This document shows, in pieces, positions 44,259-53,598 of a DNA stretch of 64,000 nt. The stretch is from Bradyrhizobium sp. 200 (GTDB taxonomy: Bacteria; Pseudomonadota; Alphaproteobacteria; Rhizobiales; Xanthobacteraceae), in the NCBI RefSeq assembly GCF_023100945.1, contig NZ_CP064689.1:8724001-8788000 (forward strand). Reading direction: 5' to 3'. How positions within the stretch are numbered: position 1 is the first letter of the stretch; the number at the start of each line of letters is the position of its first letter. The position numbers and the translations under genes are program-made. The notes beneath the pieces are model-generated. The model was not told the origin of the DNA and made no database searches. It was given only the letters and a program-made list of their open reading frames with translations.

Positions 44259-44567
44259 CCGAATGGGAATCCGCCCTTGGTTCCTCCGAGTGACTCAAAC
44301 CAGGCGCCGAAGTTCGAAGCTTCAACCTGGACCACCAACAGCGAGCATCCGTGCATGTGCAATTCGTGCTCGTGATGTATGCGCCTAGCTTCCGCCCGTT
44401 CGTTAGTGAGATCGACATTCGGTGGTCTGCGGGGCGACCGGCGGCAAGGGTCGCGATAATTAGCAAGTCATCTGCCACATTTGAATTGAACGGCTTTCTT
44501 CTTAATTTGCCGGAGCGAACCACCGTATGCTCAGTTGTCTTATGTTCCCGACCATTAAGGAGACGTG
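44259..44567. other. Noncoding stretch
   Basis: No supported gene. Plus-strand frames here lack a start site and family signal. Confidence 0.3.
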
Positions 44568-44730
44568 ATGACAAACAGAGCGATCCCAACAAGTATGGTC
44601 AGCAGAATCGACAGGGCGATAGTCCGCTAAGTCCGGCCAGAAACCGAATCAGACGCCTGGCCAACAGACGCAAACTCCAAACCAGGGCGGCCAGCAGAGT
44701 GGCGGCCAACAAAGAGGTCCGCAACGCTAA
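44568..44730 (+). pseudogene. Small Gln-rich protein, two frameshifts
   Basis: AAGGAG then ATG at 44568. After ATGACAAA a base seems lost; the next frame reads QSDPNKYGQQNRQGD. A further shift yields QKPNQTPGQQTQTPNQGGQQ and a natural stop at 44728. I take it as a low-complexity Bradyrhizobium-type small protein, now broken. Confidence 0.5.
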
Positions 44731-44896
44731 CGGAAACGAACTTCTCGCTTCGACGAGCAGTTTTGTTTAGCAAAGTTCTTCCGGCTCCCAATCCGCCTTC
44801 TTCATACGGGTTCTCCGTTTTCACGTCATCGCCGCTCAACAGCTAGTGGCCACGTTGTCGCTTGCGCAAGCGAGGGCGTCGAACAGCCAGCCTGCA

Positions 44897-45148
44897 TCAA
44901 GGGTTCAGATCCTCAGTGGTCACTACAACACCGCGGTCAGAGTGCCCCTCCCGCTGCAACTTCGCGAGAGCGAGATGTTCGATCTCGGCTCGGTGCCTTA
45001 CAAAGATAGCGATGAGCTGTGCAAAGCCAGCGTCCTTTCTGCTCATACGCTCTCTGTTCAGAAGGGCAGTCTCCGTTACCCGGCACTTTTCGATTTTGCC
45101 GCCGTACTCCACAACGAAATGGACGTAATCGCCGCCAGCAACAACCAT
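44897..45148 (-). CDS. DUF1488-like small protein
   Basis: 83 residues: VHFVVEYGGKIEKCRVTETA, then FVRHRAEIEHLALAKLQREG, ending VVVTTEDLNP. This order (strand pair, Cys, helix with RHR-x-x-IE, terminal strand) fits DUF1488. GTG/ATG start near 45148. No clear operon. Confidence 0.6.
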   Translation of the reverse strand: MVVAGGDYVHFVVEYGGKIEKCRVTETALLNRERMSRKDAGFAQLIAIFVRHRAEIEHLALAKLQREGHSDRGVVVTTEDLNP

Positions 45149-45202
45149 GAGAATGGTCCTCAGACGGGGGTGAGACTAACATATGGTGGTTTATCCGGCC
45201 CC

Positions 45203-45466
45203 CTACAAGCGAGGGCTGCATGAGCGCATTAATCTGCCCAGCGCCCATCTTCCATAGACCGACGCGATAAGCGTTTGGGCAATGGCCACGCCCGCGCGCG
45301 TCGGCATCGGATCAAGCGCGCCGTAGGTCCAATTCGGCCCCGTGCCTTTAGGGTACGTGCGAATTATCTCGACGCGCTTAATGCCTCGCGTGTGCGGATC
45401 CATCGCCAGAAGCCGAAGGCACTCGGCCTCAAGTTCGGCTGCGGATTTACGCGGCATCTCCTCCAT
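45203..45466 (-). CDS. Small hypothetical protein
   Basis: 87 residues with a sensible N-terminal helix (KSAAELEAECLRLLAMDPHT) and YPKGTGPNWTYGALDPMP. A GGAG 8 bases before the ATG at 45466 supports that start. I recall relatives as hypothetical proteins only. Confidence 0.6.
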   Translation of the reverse strand: MEEMPRKSAAELEAECLRLLAMDPHTRGIKRVEIIRTYPKGTGPNWTYGALDPMPTRAGVAIAQTLIASVYGRWALGRLMRSCSPRL

Positions 45467-45633
45467 CAAGGTTCTCCGGCTTCGGAGATATCGACCTCTC
45501 GGAGGTGGTGCTGTTACCGCTCAAGCTCAAGCTGGGACCCGGTCATCGGTGATGTCGGCAGCCATTTCGAGACAGGCTCCAAGGGACGACCACCCCTGTT
45601 GCGCCGGCCGTCCCGCGGGTGTTTGCTTGTTCC

Positions 45634-46077
45634 ATGCAGGCGGAGCAGTCAATCGTCGTTGACCCAAAAAGTCCTGGCGGCATCAACTCGCCGCACGGCC
45701 TGATCCTGTTCGACGGCGTATGCGTCCTATGCTCTCGCGGCTGCCGCTTCGTGAGCAAACGTGATCGCCGCGGCTATTTTCGCTTCGTTCCGATCCAGTT
45801 GGCCGAGGGACGTCCGCTTGCTCAGCAGCTCGGCATCGATCCTGATCACCCGGATTCCTTTGCCTTCTTGGCGAACGGACAGGCCTATGTAAAATCCGAA
45901 GCCGTGCTGCGCATTGCGCGCGAGCTTCCGCGCTGGCAGTGGACATGGATCTTCCAATTCATCCCACGTGTGATCCGCGACGCGATCTATGACTTGGTCG
46001 CGCGCAACCGCTATCGCTGGTTTGGCCGTCGTGACGCTTGCATCCTGCCGAATTCGGATCGTTCGTGGCCATCATGA
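45634..46077 (+). CDS. DCC-family thiol-disulfide oxidoreductase (DUF393)
   Basis: 147 residues. The DCC signature is present: LILFDGVCVLCSRGCRFV (D-G-x-C-x-x-C), followed by FRFVPIQLAEGRPLAQQLGI and AVLRIARELPRW. It ends with the typical aromatic motif NRYRWFGRRDACILP. Predicted thioredoxin-fold redox protein, cytoplasmic. The start may be ATG 45634 or the upstream TTG/GTG. Confidence 0.88.
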   Translation: MQAEQSIVVDPKSPGGINSPHGLILFDGVCVLCSRGCRFVSKRDRRGYFRFVPIQLAEGRPLAQQLGIDPDHPDSFAFLANGQAYVKSEAVLRIARELPRWQWTWIFQFIPRVIRDAIYDLVARNRYRWFGRRDACILPNSDRSWPS

Positions 46078-46164
46078 ACCGCGCCGAGACTGCGGGACGA
46101 TGGCGCCTGGCGCTGGTTGGCTGCGGCCGGCATGACGAAGGAAGCAGCGTTGCTGCTTTTCAAC

Positions 46165-46401
46165 TCAGTCCCTATTACCGTAAGCACAATCTGCCGGATC
46201 AGCTTCGTATGCGCCCAAGCTCGGATCGAAGCGGAATAGTGTAGAGCAATAGGGGCAGACGATCTCACTGGCATCGACCATCTTGAGGTAGATGTGTGGG
46301 TGATCTTGCGGCGGTTTATCCCCAATACACTTGAACTCGCGGCAGCCAATGCGCACGATCGGCACCCCGACTTCATTATGAAACGTCGGATAACATTCCA
46401 T
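46165..46401 (-). CDS. Zinc-finger (CHCC-type) domain protein
   Basis: About 78 residues. IGCREFKCIGDKPPQDHPHI, then VCPYCSTLFRFDP supplies the C...H...C-x2-C set of the zf-CHCC family (NDUFS6-like). Such proteins are widespread, small and often near respiratory or housekeeping genes. The stop is at 46165. Confidence 0.82.
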   Translation of the reverse strand: MECYPTFHNEVGVPIVRIGCREFKCIGDKPPQDHPHIYLKMVDASEIVCPYCSTLFRFDPSLGAYEADPADCAYGNRD

Positions 46402-46546
46402 CTGCAACGCGCGGCCTAGGCGCCCGATCGATGATGTAAAGTGCCGTGCGTGGATCGTCGAGCGAGGGCTCGATCAGCACCCGGTGAGCGGCGCCCCTCT
46501 CGCGCCGTTCGGTTGCCGTAAAGCGTACCCAGAGCGACACGGCCAT
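46376..46546 (-). CDS. Small hypothetical protein, 56 residues
   Basis: ATG at 46546: MAVSLWVRFTATERRERG, then HRVLIEPSLDDPRTALYIID. It overlaps the start of the zinc-finger gene. Composition looks genuine but no family is recognised. Confidence 0.45.
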   Translation of the reverse strand: MAVSLWVRFTATERRERGAAHRVLIEPSLDDPRTALYIIDRAPRPRVADGMLSDVS

Positions 46547-46581
46547 CGTCAGTTTCTCCCACCACGGGAGAGGGTTGGAAG

Positions 46582-47481
46582 CTAACGCACCTGCAGAGGC
46601 GCCGGGGTCGCCATCGACGCGACGCTCTGAATCATTGCGTTCTGCACCTTCTCGAAGGCGCTCACCTCGATCTGGCGCACGCGCTCGCGCGAGACGCCGA
46701 ATTCCTCGGCCAGCTCCGCGAGGGTGATCTGTTCCTCGGCGAGCCGGCGCGTCTCGAAGATGCGCCGCTCGCGCTTGTTGAGCACGGTGAGCGCATCGGA
46801 CAGCGTCTTGCGGCGGTTATCGAACTCCTCGCTCGCGGCGAGCGTCGTCTCCTGGTCCGGGGATTCGTCCACCAGCCAGTCCTGCCACTCGCCGGAATCG
46901 CCGTCCTCGCGGATCGCGGCGTTGAGCGAGGCGTCGCCGCCAAGCCGCCGGTTCATGTAAATCACGTCCGTTTCGGTGACGCCGATCCGCCGGGCGATGA
47001 TCTTCACCTGGTCCAGCCGCATATCGCCATCGCCGAGGATGGAGATTTTGCTCTGGGCCTTGCGGAGGTTGAAGAACACCTTCTTCTGGTTGGCCGTGGT
47101 GCCCATCTTCACCAGCGACCACGAGCGCAGGATGCATTCCTGGATCGCCGCCTTGATCCACCACACGGCGTAGGTGGCGAACCGGAAGCCCTTCTCCGGC
47201 TCGAAGCGCTCGACCGCTTGCATCAGGCCGACATTGCCCTCGGAGATCGCCTCGGAGATAGGCAGGCCGTAGCCGCGATAGTCCCTGGCGATCTTGGTCA
47301 CGAGCCGCAGATGGCTGGTGACCAGCTTGTGCGCCGCGTTGCGATCGCCGTGCTCCCGCCAGCGCTTCGCGAGCATGTATTCTTCCTGACGCTCCAACAT
47401 CGGGAACCGCCGGATTTCCTCAAGATAATGGGTGAGGCCGGGTTCGGCCGTGAGGATCGGCAGAGCCACATTGCGGGCCAT
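46582..47481 (-). CDS. rpoH: RNA polymerase sigma factor RpoH (sigma-32)
   Basis: 299 residues. Region 2 (HKLVTSHLRLVTKIARDYRG, FATYAVWWIKAAIQECILRS) and region 4 (LAELAEEFGVSRERVRQIEV) are intact. The RpoH box QKKVFFNLRKAQ lies between them (about 130-142). The N-terminus LTHYLEEIRRFPMLERQEEY is typical. GGAGGG precedes the ATG at 47481. Divergent from the marR gene across a 97-base region with palindromic operators. Many Bradyrhizobium have several rpoH copies; this may be an accessory one. Confidence 0.95.
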   Translation of the reverse strand: MARNVALPILTAEPGLTHYLEEIRRFPMLERQEEYMLAKRWREHGDRNAAHKLVTSHLRLVTKIARDYRGYGLPISEAISEGNVGLMQAVERFEPEKGFRFATYAVWWIKAAIQECILRSWSLVKMGTTANQKKVFFNLRKAQSKISILGDGDMRLDQVKIIARRIGVTETDVIYMNRRLGGDASLNAAIREDGDSGEWQDWLVDESPDQETTLAASEEFDNRRKTLSDALTVLNKRERRIFETRRLAEEQITLAELAEEFGVSRERVRQIEVSAFEKVQNAMIQSVASMATPAPLQVR

Positions 47482-47500
47482 GATCCAGCCCTCCAACTAG

Positions 47501-47555
47501 TTTCGAAACAAAATTATCCGTATCCGATTATCGGTTGTCAAGTTAATTTCGAAAC
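47501..47555. promoter_or_regulatory. Palindromic operators between rpoH and marR
   Basis: TTTCGAAAC occurs at 47501-47509 and 47547-47555 (46 bases apart; TTTCGAAA is palindromic). Between them CCGATTATCGG (47524-47534) is a perfect 11-base palindrome. The whole is AT-rich. Likely binding sites for the MarR-type protein. Confidence 0.65.
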
Positions 47556-47578
47556 GCTATTATTCCGAAGAGGCAAAC

Positions 47579-48181
47579 ATGTCAGCGCGCGAAACGGCAG
47601 AGCTCCTGCTGCAAGTGGGACGGCTCGTACAAGCTGAGGGCTATGACGGCGAACTCAGTCCGGCCCAATGGATGGCGCTCCGCTTCTTCGCCCGTGCCAA
47701 CCCGTTCTCGCGGACCCCGTCGGCACTCGCGGAATTTCAAGCGACAACCCGCGGCACCGCAACACAAGCCATTAAGGCGCTTGAAGCGGGTGGGTACTTG
47801 GTCCGACAGCCATTCAAGACGGACGGGCGAAGCGTAAGTCTGCGACTGACGAGCAAGGGCAAAAAAGCGAATGCACGCGATCCGTTCGAGGTTCTGGTGC
47901 GCGCCGTGGATTCGCTCGACGCGACAGAGCGAACTGCGATGCGTCGCGCCCTGCACCAAGTGCTGTCCACTCTAGCTACGAGTGGTGCGCATCGGCGCTT
48001 CGGTGTTTGCCAGGACTGCACGTACTTCGGCAGAGAGATGTGCGGCAACCTGCCGAGCACGGACCCCTCGGCCGCTGAATGCCTGCTCCTCGGTGTTCCG
48101 ATTCAGCCAGAGGACGTAGGTCTTCTGTGCGTCCATTTTCAACCAATGAACGAGCACCGCGAGGACAGGCCGACACCATGA
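47579..48181 (+). CDS. MarR-family regulator with a Cys-rich C-terminal extension
   Basis: 200 residues. Winged helix at about 28-95 (SPAQWMALRFFARANPFSRT, TRGTATQAIKALEAGGYLVR, SVSLRLTSKGKK). The C-terminal 60 residues hold Cys144, 147, 155, 168 and 184 (CQDCTYFGREMC and later), a plausible iron-sulfur or thiol sensor. It is read divergently from rpoH and is followed 38 bases later by a ferredoxin gene, so it probably senses redox or iron state and controls both. AGAGG precedes the ATG. Confidence 0.85.
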   Translation: MSARETAELLLQVGRLVQAEGYDGELSPAQWMALRFFARANPFSRTPSALAEFQATTRGTATQAIKALEAGGYLVRQPFKTDGRSVSLRLTSKGKKANARDPFEVLVRAVDSLDATERTAMRRALHQVLSTLATSGAHRRFGVCQDCTYFGREMCGNLPSTDPSAAECLLLGVPIQPEDVGLLCVHFQPMNEHREDRPTP

Positions 48182-48219
48182 ATGAGGTCGCCGCTGTGAT
48201 CTGCTGAAAGGACGCTTAA

Positions 48220-48555
48220 TTGACCTTCGTCGTCAACGAGAGCTGTATTCGCTGCAAAATCATGGACTGCGTCGACGTGTGCCCCGTAGACTGCTTCTAC
48301 GAGGGCGAGAACATGCTCGTCATCCACCCGGACGAATGCATCGATTGCGGGGTCTGCGTGCCGGAATGCCCGGTCGACGCGATCCAGCCTGACACCGAGC
48401 CGGGGCTTGAGAAATGGCTGTCGCTGAATGCGGAATACGCGAAAATCTGGCCAAATATTACGGTCAAAAAAGCGCCCCCGCCCGACTCTAAGGAGTGGGA
48501 GGGGAAGCCGGACAAACTTCCATACTTCTCGCCAAATCCCGGCGCGGGTGATTGA
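48220..48555 (+). CDS. fdxA: Ferredoxin FdxA (two-cluster type)
   Basis: 111 residues. [18 protein letters not shown] and [16 protein letters not shown] give the two cluster-binding sets. Spacing fits the FdxA 3Fe-4S/4Fe-4S ferredoxin with the extended C-terminus ([20 protein letters not shown]). The start is TTG at 48220 (GAAAGGA upstream), giving the family N-terminus TFVVNESCI. Downstream of the Cys-rich MarR gene, probably its target. Confidence 0.93.
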   Translation: MTFVVNESCIRCKIMDCVDVCPVDCFYEGENMLVIHPDECIDCGVCVPECPVDAIQPDTEPGLEKWLSLNAEYAKIWPNITVKKAPPPDSKEWEGKPDKLPYFSPNPGAGD

Positions 48556-48743
48556 GGCGAACAGCGCCCGCGCCGTAACATTCGCCATCGCAATTTCCGC
48601 GAGGCGCTTACCTTTCTTCCAATATCTGCGAATTAACTCGCGTTTGAGATCCCTCAGGCGCAAACCCAGACAATCACCGCTCCGCCTCCTAGGCATTACC
48701 GGTGACAGAGAGTGCGCGCTCCCGCCTGTTCGAGGGAACCATC

Positions 48744-49021
48744 ATGCCCCAATCTCAACGCCTGTCGTCCGTCGTTCCAATCGCTGCAATTGAGCGCCCC
48801 GCCTGTCCGAAGTGCAAGGCCCCGATGATGCTCGTCAGCATCGAGCCAGCACGCGCCCGGGGCGTCGACTTGCAAACGTTTGAATGCGCTCTGTCTGCAA
48901 TCAGGTACTTACGAGCTTTGCCGCGTTTGAAGACCCCATGAAGTCCAAGGGTCTTGGACGCTGGCTTCAAGGCGATTTGGCCAGCCGGCGTGAACCGGCG
49001 GATCGGGCGGCGCGGGACTAG
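48744..49021 (+). pseudogene. Small zinc-ribbon protein, frameshifted
   Basis: IERPACPKCKAPMMLVSIEP and VDLQTFECAL in the first frame. After a shift at about 48894, CNQVLTSFAAFEDPMKSKGL, GRWLQGDLASRREP follow to a stop at 49019. Together they give the four-Cys ribbon of a small Bradyrhizobium protein. One or two bases gained or lost. Confidence 0.6.
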
Positions 49022-49680
49022 CTCGCGCCCTCGTGGTCAGATCTCCTCGGTTTCAGCCTCCGGCTGGCTGCGGTAGGCGTCTCGGAGCCACAGGCGATTG
49101 AGGGGGACCGTTCGCGCTAAACGCGCGCGAGCCGCCGGGCTTCCCCAGCGGCTCAAGCGTTGCGTAGCGATGTGTTGCGACGCGCAGCGTCGCGTGGCGG
49201 AACGTTACGATGCGCCGAGGCGCGTCCGTTGCCTACCGTGATGTCGATAAGTCCTACGCGCTCATCGACAACCCCAACATGGTGCAGTCGCGAGGCGACT
49301 TCAAGACAGCGCTGCTGCCATAAAACGTGCGCCATCTGTTTGTGATGCCATCTCCTTATGATCATGCCTAAGAAGGCCGCAACTGCCGTAACGAGATGTA
49401 ACAAAACCATGTAATATAATAGACACGCGCGTCGTTTTTTCGATTGCGATGCCTTCCTCGTCCGAGCCGGTCATCCTCATCAGCGCCGACCTGTTCGAGC
49501 AGTGGAGAGCTTTCGCGGCCATTGGGTACGCAACTATCCTCGAACGAAGGAGAACAACCCGTTTGTCGCAGTCGCCTAATCGACAACAGAAAATCGAAAT
49601 CTTCAAAGCCTCGGCATTGTCCGGGGCATTTGCAGCCATCTCAGTGGCGCTCTCCTCGTCGTAAGAAATGCAAGCGCTAT
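49022..49680. other. Region with gene scraps
   Basis: About 49209-49322 (plus) reads SVAYRDVDKSYALIDNPNMV, QSRGDFKTALLP and a stop, plausibly the C-terminus of an unidentified gene. A 71-residue frame at 49449-49664 is unconvincing. Confidence 0.3.
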
Positions 49681-49792
49681 GTCGCCTATTGGCACCGAAC
49701 AGACGTGTTCGCTCGAGCGGCGAATGTCTGTTGTTGGGAGTAGAACAGACCTGACTGACAACCGCCGCCACTTCCGAGTTTGACCCGAATGT
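49681..49792 (+). repeat. Dispersed repeat, diverged copy
   Basis: ATTGGCACCGAACAGACG, GCGAATGTCTGTTGTTGGG, AGTAGAACAGACC and TTTGACCCGAATG follow the family order. Confidence 0.5.
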
Positions 49793-50229
49793 ATGGTCCG
49801 GCCGCGCGTTGCAAGAGGTTTCGTCAACCTGGCAGATGCGGTCTTGCATCAATGTATCCGGCCTCTGATTGGAGCGTGTGGCGCTCCGGGCCATCATGGA
49901 TATCAGCGCGCATTTGAGCTGATTAGCGGACAGGCCTCGATCGGGCCATTTGGGTCACCAGTGTTCGCATGCGCCGGGAAGACCGATCCTCCATCGTCGT
50001 CTCATCCTCTCGCAGACCTCGGCGGGGGTAAGGGATGTTGATTACGTCATCGATAACTCCTCACTTCGCGCTGTTCCTTTGTTCGTGCCTGGCGGTCGTT
50101 CCTTCGTCCCGGCCTGTGCGCGCAGACGCGCCGCGCGCAAGGCCGTCAAGGCCGGCCGTCGTGCTGTCCTGACGTCGTGCTCTACCGCTGCCAGGCTGCG
50201 CCTTGACGGCCCCGAGCACGGCGCGAGGG
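49793..50229. other. Flank of the IS110-like element
   Basis: No gene is supported. The left end of the IS110 element lies somewhere between about 50040 and 50230 but no clear terminal repeat was found. Confidence 0.35.
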
Positions 50230-51294
50230 TCAGGCAGGTCGGGACGCCGTCTCCGCCGTCTTGTCGCATTCGAAGGCGCGGCCCTTGTTGAGAACCGCCC
50301 ACGCGATCCGGGCGAGCTTGTTGGCGAGCGCAATCGCCAGCACGTTGTGGTGCAATCGTTTCTTGGCGGCTTCGATCCAAGATTTGAGGCCAAAGCGCTC
50401 CCAACACTTGACCTTGACCAGCACGACCCACGCGGCTTGCACGAACAGCGCGCGCAGGTAGCGATTGCCGCGCCTTGATATCTTGCCGAGGATCGTGCGG
50501 TCGCCGGTCGAGAGCTGTTTCGGCACCAGTCCGAGCCAGGCGCCAAAGTCGCGGCCTTTCGAGAACACGTCTCCGGTGCCGATCGCGGCCACCATTGCGC
50601 TCGAGATGATCGGGCCAATACCGGGCACCGTCATCAGTCGCGCGCAGGCCGTATCGTGACGGGCCAGCGTTTCGATCTCGCTAGACAGCCCCTCGATCCG
50701 TGCATCCAGCCGGCGCCAGTCACCCGCCAGATCTTCGATGATGCGCAACATGCGAGGCAAGATCACATCGGTGCGCGTCGCGAGGATACCCGGCAACTCG
50801 GACCGCAGGGAATGCAGGCCTTGCCGCACGGCGATGCCCCGCTCCAGTAGGAACGCACGGATCTGATTGATGACGCCGGTACGCTGACCGACCAATCGAT
50901 AGCGGACGCGGTGCAGCGCCTGAAGGTCGAGTTGATCGGCGGTCTTGGTCGCGACGAACTTCATGGTTGGGCGTTGCACTGCCTCGGCGATGGCTTCCGC
51001 ATCTCGGAAATCATTCTTCTGTCCCTTCGAATAGGGGCGCACGTATTTCGCCGGCATCAGGCGGGCGTCGTGGCCAAGCATTTGGAGTTTGCGACTGAGA
51101 TGATGCGCGCCAACGCAGGCCTCCATACCGATCAAGCACGGCGGCAGGTTGGCGAGCCGCGCTTCCACCTGGCCGCGTGACCACTTCTGCCGCAGCACGA
51201 TGGCACCGCGGTGGTCATGACCCACGATGTGGAACGAGTTCTTGCCGATATCGATGCCGATCACGGCGATCGCTGCGTTGAGTTTCTGAGACAT
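50230..51294 (-). CDS. IS110-family transposase
   Basis: 354 residues. N-terminal DEDD catalytic domain (IAVIGIDIGKNSFHIVGHDH, CLIGMEACVGAHHLSRKL, YSKGQKNDFRDAEAIAEA). The C-terminal transposase_20 domain carries LMTVPGIGPIISSAMVAAIG and FGAWLGLVPKQLSTGDRTIL with the serine typical of IS110. Start at 51294 follows AAGGAG. Full length, probably intact. The element ends are not determined. Confidence 0.93.
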   Translation of the reverse strand: MSQKLNAAIAVIGIDIGKNSFHIVGHDHRGAIVLRQKWSRGQVEARLANLPPCLIGMEACVGAHHLSRKLQMLGHDARLMPAKYVRPYSKGQKNDFRDAEAIAEAVQRPTMKFVATKTADQLDLQALHRVRYRLVGQRTGVINQIRAFLLERGIAVRQGLHSLRSELPGILATRTDVILPRMLRIIEDLAGDWRRLDARIEGLSSEIETLARHDTACARLMTVPGIGPIISSAMVAAIGTGDVFSKGRDFGAWLGLVPKQLSTGDRTILGKISRRGNRYLRALFVQAAWVVLVKVKCWERFGLKSWIEAAKKRLHHNVLAIALANKLARIAWAVLNKGRAFECDKTAETASRPA

Positions 51295-51457
51295 GGCGTG
51301 CTCCTTGTCTTGAGCGCCCCTTGCGAGCTTCTCATGCTGGCAGGGCCGGAGCACGGCCGGACCATCCCATTAGCGGTCATTTCGACACATCCACATCGTT
51401 ATCCCCGCTGACAGAAGCCCAGTCCATGTGGTAGCTCGACAATTAAGGAGATCAACT

Positions 51458-51919
51458 GTGGTAATCAGACGGCTCAAACACAATGTGTGCTGCTTTGCGG
51501 CCGCGTCAGGAGTTATGATCGGAGCGACTTGTTCGCCTGCATCTGCAGACAAGACCGTCTATTACACTGACAGTTGCGTGGAACAGGAAAGCGGCGACAT
51601 CGGCGGCTATGTTGTCATCGCCTCGGACAGTAAGCCGTTCCCGGTGATCAGGCTGAGTTGGTCTGAAGGCGCACTGAAGCAGCCCGTCGCCGCTAAAGTC
51701 ACTAACTACGATCGAGGGTCCGGCCAATTATCTTTTTCAGTTTCGATTGAATGGGACGAAGGTAAAAAGCGCGATATTGAGTTCGACGGCAAATTTACAA
51801 TTGATCGGATGACAGGCACGTTTGCGGTGCCATGGGAGACTGCCCGAAAAGCCGTAGAACTCAAGGTCCGGTCGCGCAAAGCAGCATTTGAACCCGCAAT
51901 GACTTGCCCATCAGGTTGA
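51458..51919 (+). CDS. Exported hypothetical protein
   Basis: 153 residues from a GTG at 51458 with AAGGAG 7 bases before it. Signal peptide (CCFAAASGVMIGATCSPASA) then a beta-rich domain with two cysteines (YTDSCVEQESGD; AFEPAMTCPSG). No family recognised. Confidence 0.7.
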   Translation: MVIRRLKHNVCCFAAASGVMIGATCSPASADKTVYYTDSCVEQESGDIGGYVVIASDSKPFPVIRLSWSEGALKQPVAAKVTNYDRGSGQLSFSVSIEWDEGKKRDIEFDGKFTIDRMTGTFAVPWETARKAVELKVRSRKAAFEPAMTCPSG

Positions 51920-52061
51920 GCAAACGGTACGGCGGTCAATGTCGGCTAGTGACCCGAAAGGGACATGGCGCGCGGCGCGCCTTTGAGCTTAAGTACTATA
52001 AACTCAGCGAACCCAAATGGTATCTGCCAAGGCCAATTGCAAAAGCAACGGAAACACGCAC

Positions 52062-52913
52062 ATGCAAGACCTTACCGGACGGACAGCCTTCGTCACCGGA
52101 GCAGCCTCAGGCATCGGATTAGGGATCGCCACGGCGCTGTCGCAGGCGGGGGTGAAGGTCATGTTATGCGACATCGAGGAAGAGGCGTTAGCAACGGCGG
52201 TGGAGAAATTGAAACTTACCAACGCCGACGTTGACGGCGTGAGAGCGGATGTATCGCTTAAAGCAGAACTTCAAGCCGCAGCGGACGCCACCGTGGCGCG
52301 GTACGGCAGGGTCCATATTCTCGTCAACAATGCGGGAGTCGGTGGCGGCCGGGGTTACGGTCATTGGACAGATGCAGGTTGGAATTGGGTTCTCGGCGTC
52401 AATCTGATGTCGGTAATTTGGGGTATTGAGATTTTCGGTCCGCTGATCGAGGCGCATGGCGAAGGAGGGCAGATTGTTTCCACGGCGTCCGTCTCCGGAC
52501 TGATTGCGGGACCAAATCCCGGGTACGATGTGAGCAAATATGGAGTAGTGGCTCTGTCCGAAGGACTGCGGAACGTGCTCGCGCCGCGGAAAATCGGGGT
52601 ATCCGTTCTGTGTCCGGGCATCATCCGCACTCAAATCATGAATTCTCGGCGCAATGTGCCGCAGCGGTTCGCCGGGAAGATCGGCAGCCCGCTGCCGACG
52701 GAAGGGCCACTCGCCGAGTTCATCAAGGCGTTTCAGGAACGGATCAACAATGGCATCGATCCGCTCTATGTCGGCGAACTGGTTCGCGAGGCAATCGAAA
52801 ATGACTGGCCCTACATCTTCACCGACACCGAGCACGAGCCCTTCATCGAGCAGCGCTTCGCTGCGATCAAGCAGGGCTTCGACCGCATACGCGGAAGGAC
52901 GCCGCGGCGTTAG
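52062..52913 (+). CDS. SDR-family oxidoreductase
   Basis: 283 residues, classical short-chain dehydrogenase. TGAASGIGLGIATAL binds the cofactor (about 10-24). MLCDIEEEAL is the end of beta 2 with an acidic residue favouring NAD. NNAGVGGG, catalytic Tyr155 and Lys159 (GYDVSKYG) are present, and LCPGIIRTQIM follows. ATG at 52062 is chosen by family length. Substrate unknown. Confidence 0.9.
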   Translation: MQDLTGRTAFVTGAASGIGLGIATALSQAGVKVMLCDIEEEALATAVEKLKLTNADVDGVRADVSLKAELQAAADATVARYGRVHILVNNAGVGGGRGYGHWTDAGWNWVLGVNLMSVIWGIEIFGPLIEAHGEGGQIVSTASVSGLIAGPNPGYDVSKYGVVALSEGLRNVLAPRKIGVSVLCPGIIRTQIMNSRRNVPQRFAGKIGSPLPTEGPLAEFIKAFQERINNGIDPLYVGELVREAIENDWPYIFTDTEHEPFIEQRFAAIKQGFDRIRGRTPRR

Positions 52914-52944
52914 CTATCGCATCTGCTCACGTCTGATGTCTGCT

Positions 52945-53045
52945 GTTGGCACCTTTCGGACCTGGCGAAGCAGACTGACGATGTCCGTTCATTGAGGTAG
53001 AGCAGACCTCTCTACGGCATGCGCAGAAGTCCGAAAATGACCCAA
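52945..53045 (+). repeat. Dispersed repeat, diverged copy
   Basis: TTGGCACCTTTCGGACC, GACGATGTCCGTTCATTGAG, GTAGAGCAGACC and AGTCCGAAAATGACCC keep the family order. Confidence 0.55.
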
Positions 53046-53055
53046 CGCGCGCGGC

Positions 53056-53598
53056 CTATTGCTGCGATCTGCGTTCAAGCAGCCGGTCGCGGACCTCCTC
53101 CGATACAAAGCGCTCCGCCCGCTGCCATGCCTCGTCATTGTCACCGCGGAACTGGAAGTACTTTCTGAACACGACGCGCTGGGCTGTTGTATCGATGGCA
53201 GCAATCCGCACAACTTGCACCAGCGTGCTTAGCTTGTGAACGATGCCGATAATCAGGATCTGCGTGCCGGCCTGTGACGCCGCGCGCAGCCGATCGCGGA
53301 ACGCCGGTCCGTCGATCGGACAATTTAGCGCGCAGGAGGAGGGCACGAGCTCAAAACGCCGGTCTGCCGTGACGTCGTCCCGCAGCGCGGTCATGAAAGC
53401 CCGCAATCGCTTTTCATGTACGACCGTCTGATCGGCGGGCTCGTTCGACGTGTCGATATAATTGAAATCGTCGACGGAGACGGCCAAGGCGTGGCCGGCA
53501 GTCGCGGCGGATGCATCTGAGATGAGGCTGGATCCCAGGAACAGACCGGTGAACAGGCCGGCTGTGGCGAGAGCGTGCAACAGGGAGTCGTGGCGCAT
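53056..53598 (-). CDS. DUF2380 exported protein
   Basis: 180 residues. Signal peptide (LATAGLFTGLFLGSSLISDA) then AVSVDDFNYIDTSNEPADQT and the DUF2380 core with AASQAGTQILIIGIVHKLST. It ends VFRKYFQFRGDNDEAWQRAE, RFVSEEVRDRLL. A periplasmic lipoprotein-like protein of unknown role. Confidence 0.85.
   Translation of the reverse strand: MRHDSLLHALATAGLFTGLFLGSSLISDASAATAGHALAVSVDDFNYIDTSNEPADQTVVHEKRLRAFMTALRDDVTADRRFELVPSSCALNCPIDGPAFRDRLRAASQAGTQILIIGIVHKLSTLVQVVRIAAIDTTAQRVVFRKYFQFRGDNDEAWQRAERFVSEEVRDRLLERRSQQ

Noticed and set aside
44845..44924. Possible tRNA-like structure (AGTGGCCAC ... GTGGTCACT with a T-arm-like TTCAGAT)
   Set aside because: The T stem pairs poorly, no anticodon arm is convincing, and the right part is coding sequence of the DUF1488-like gene.
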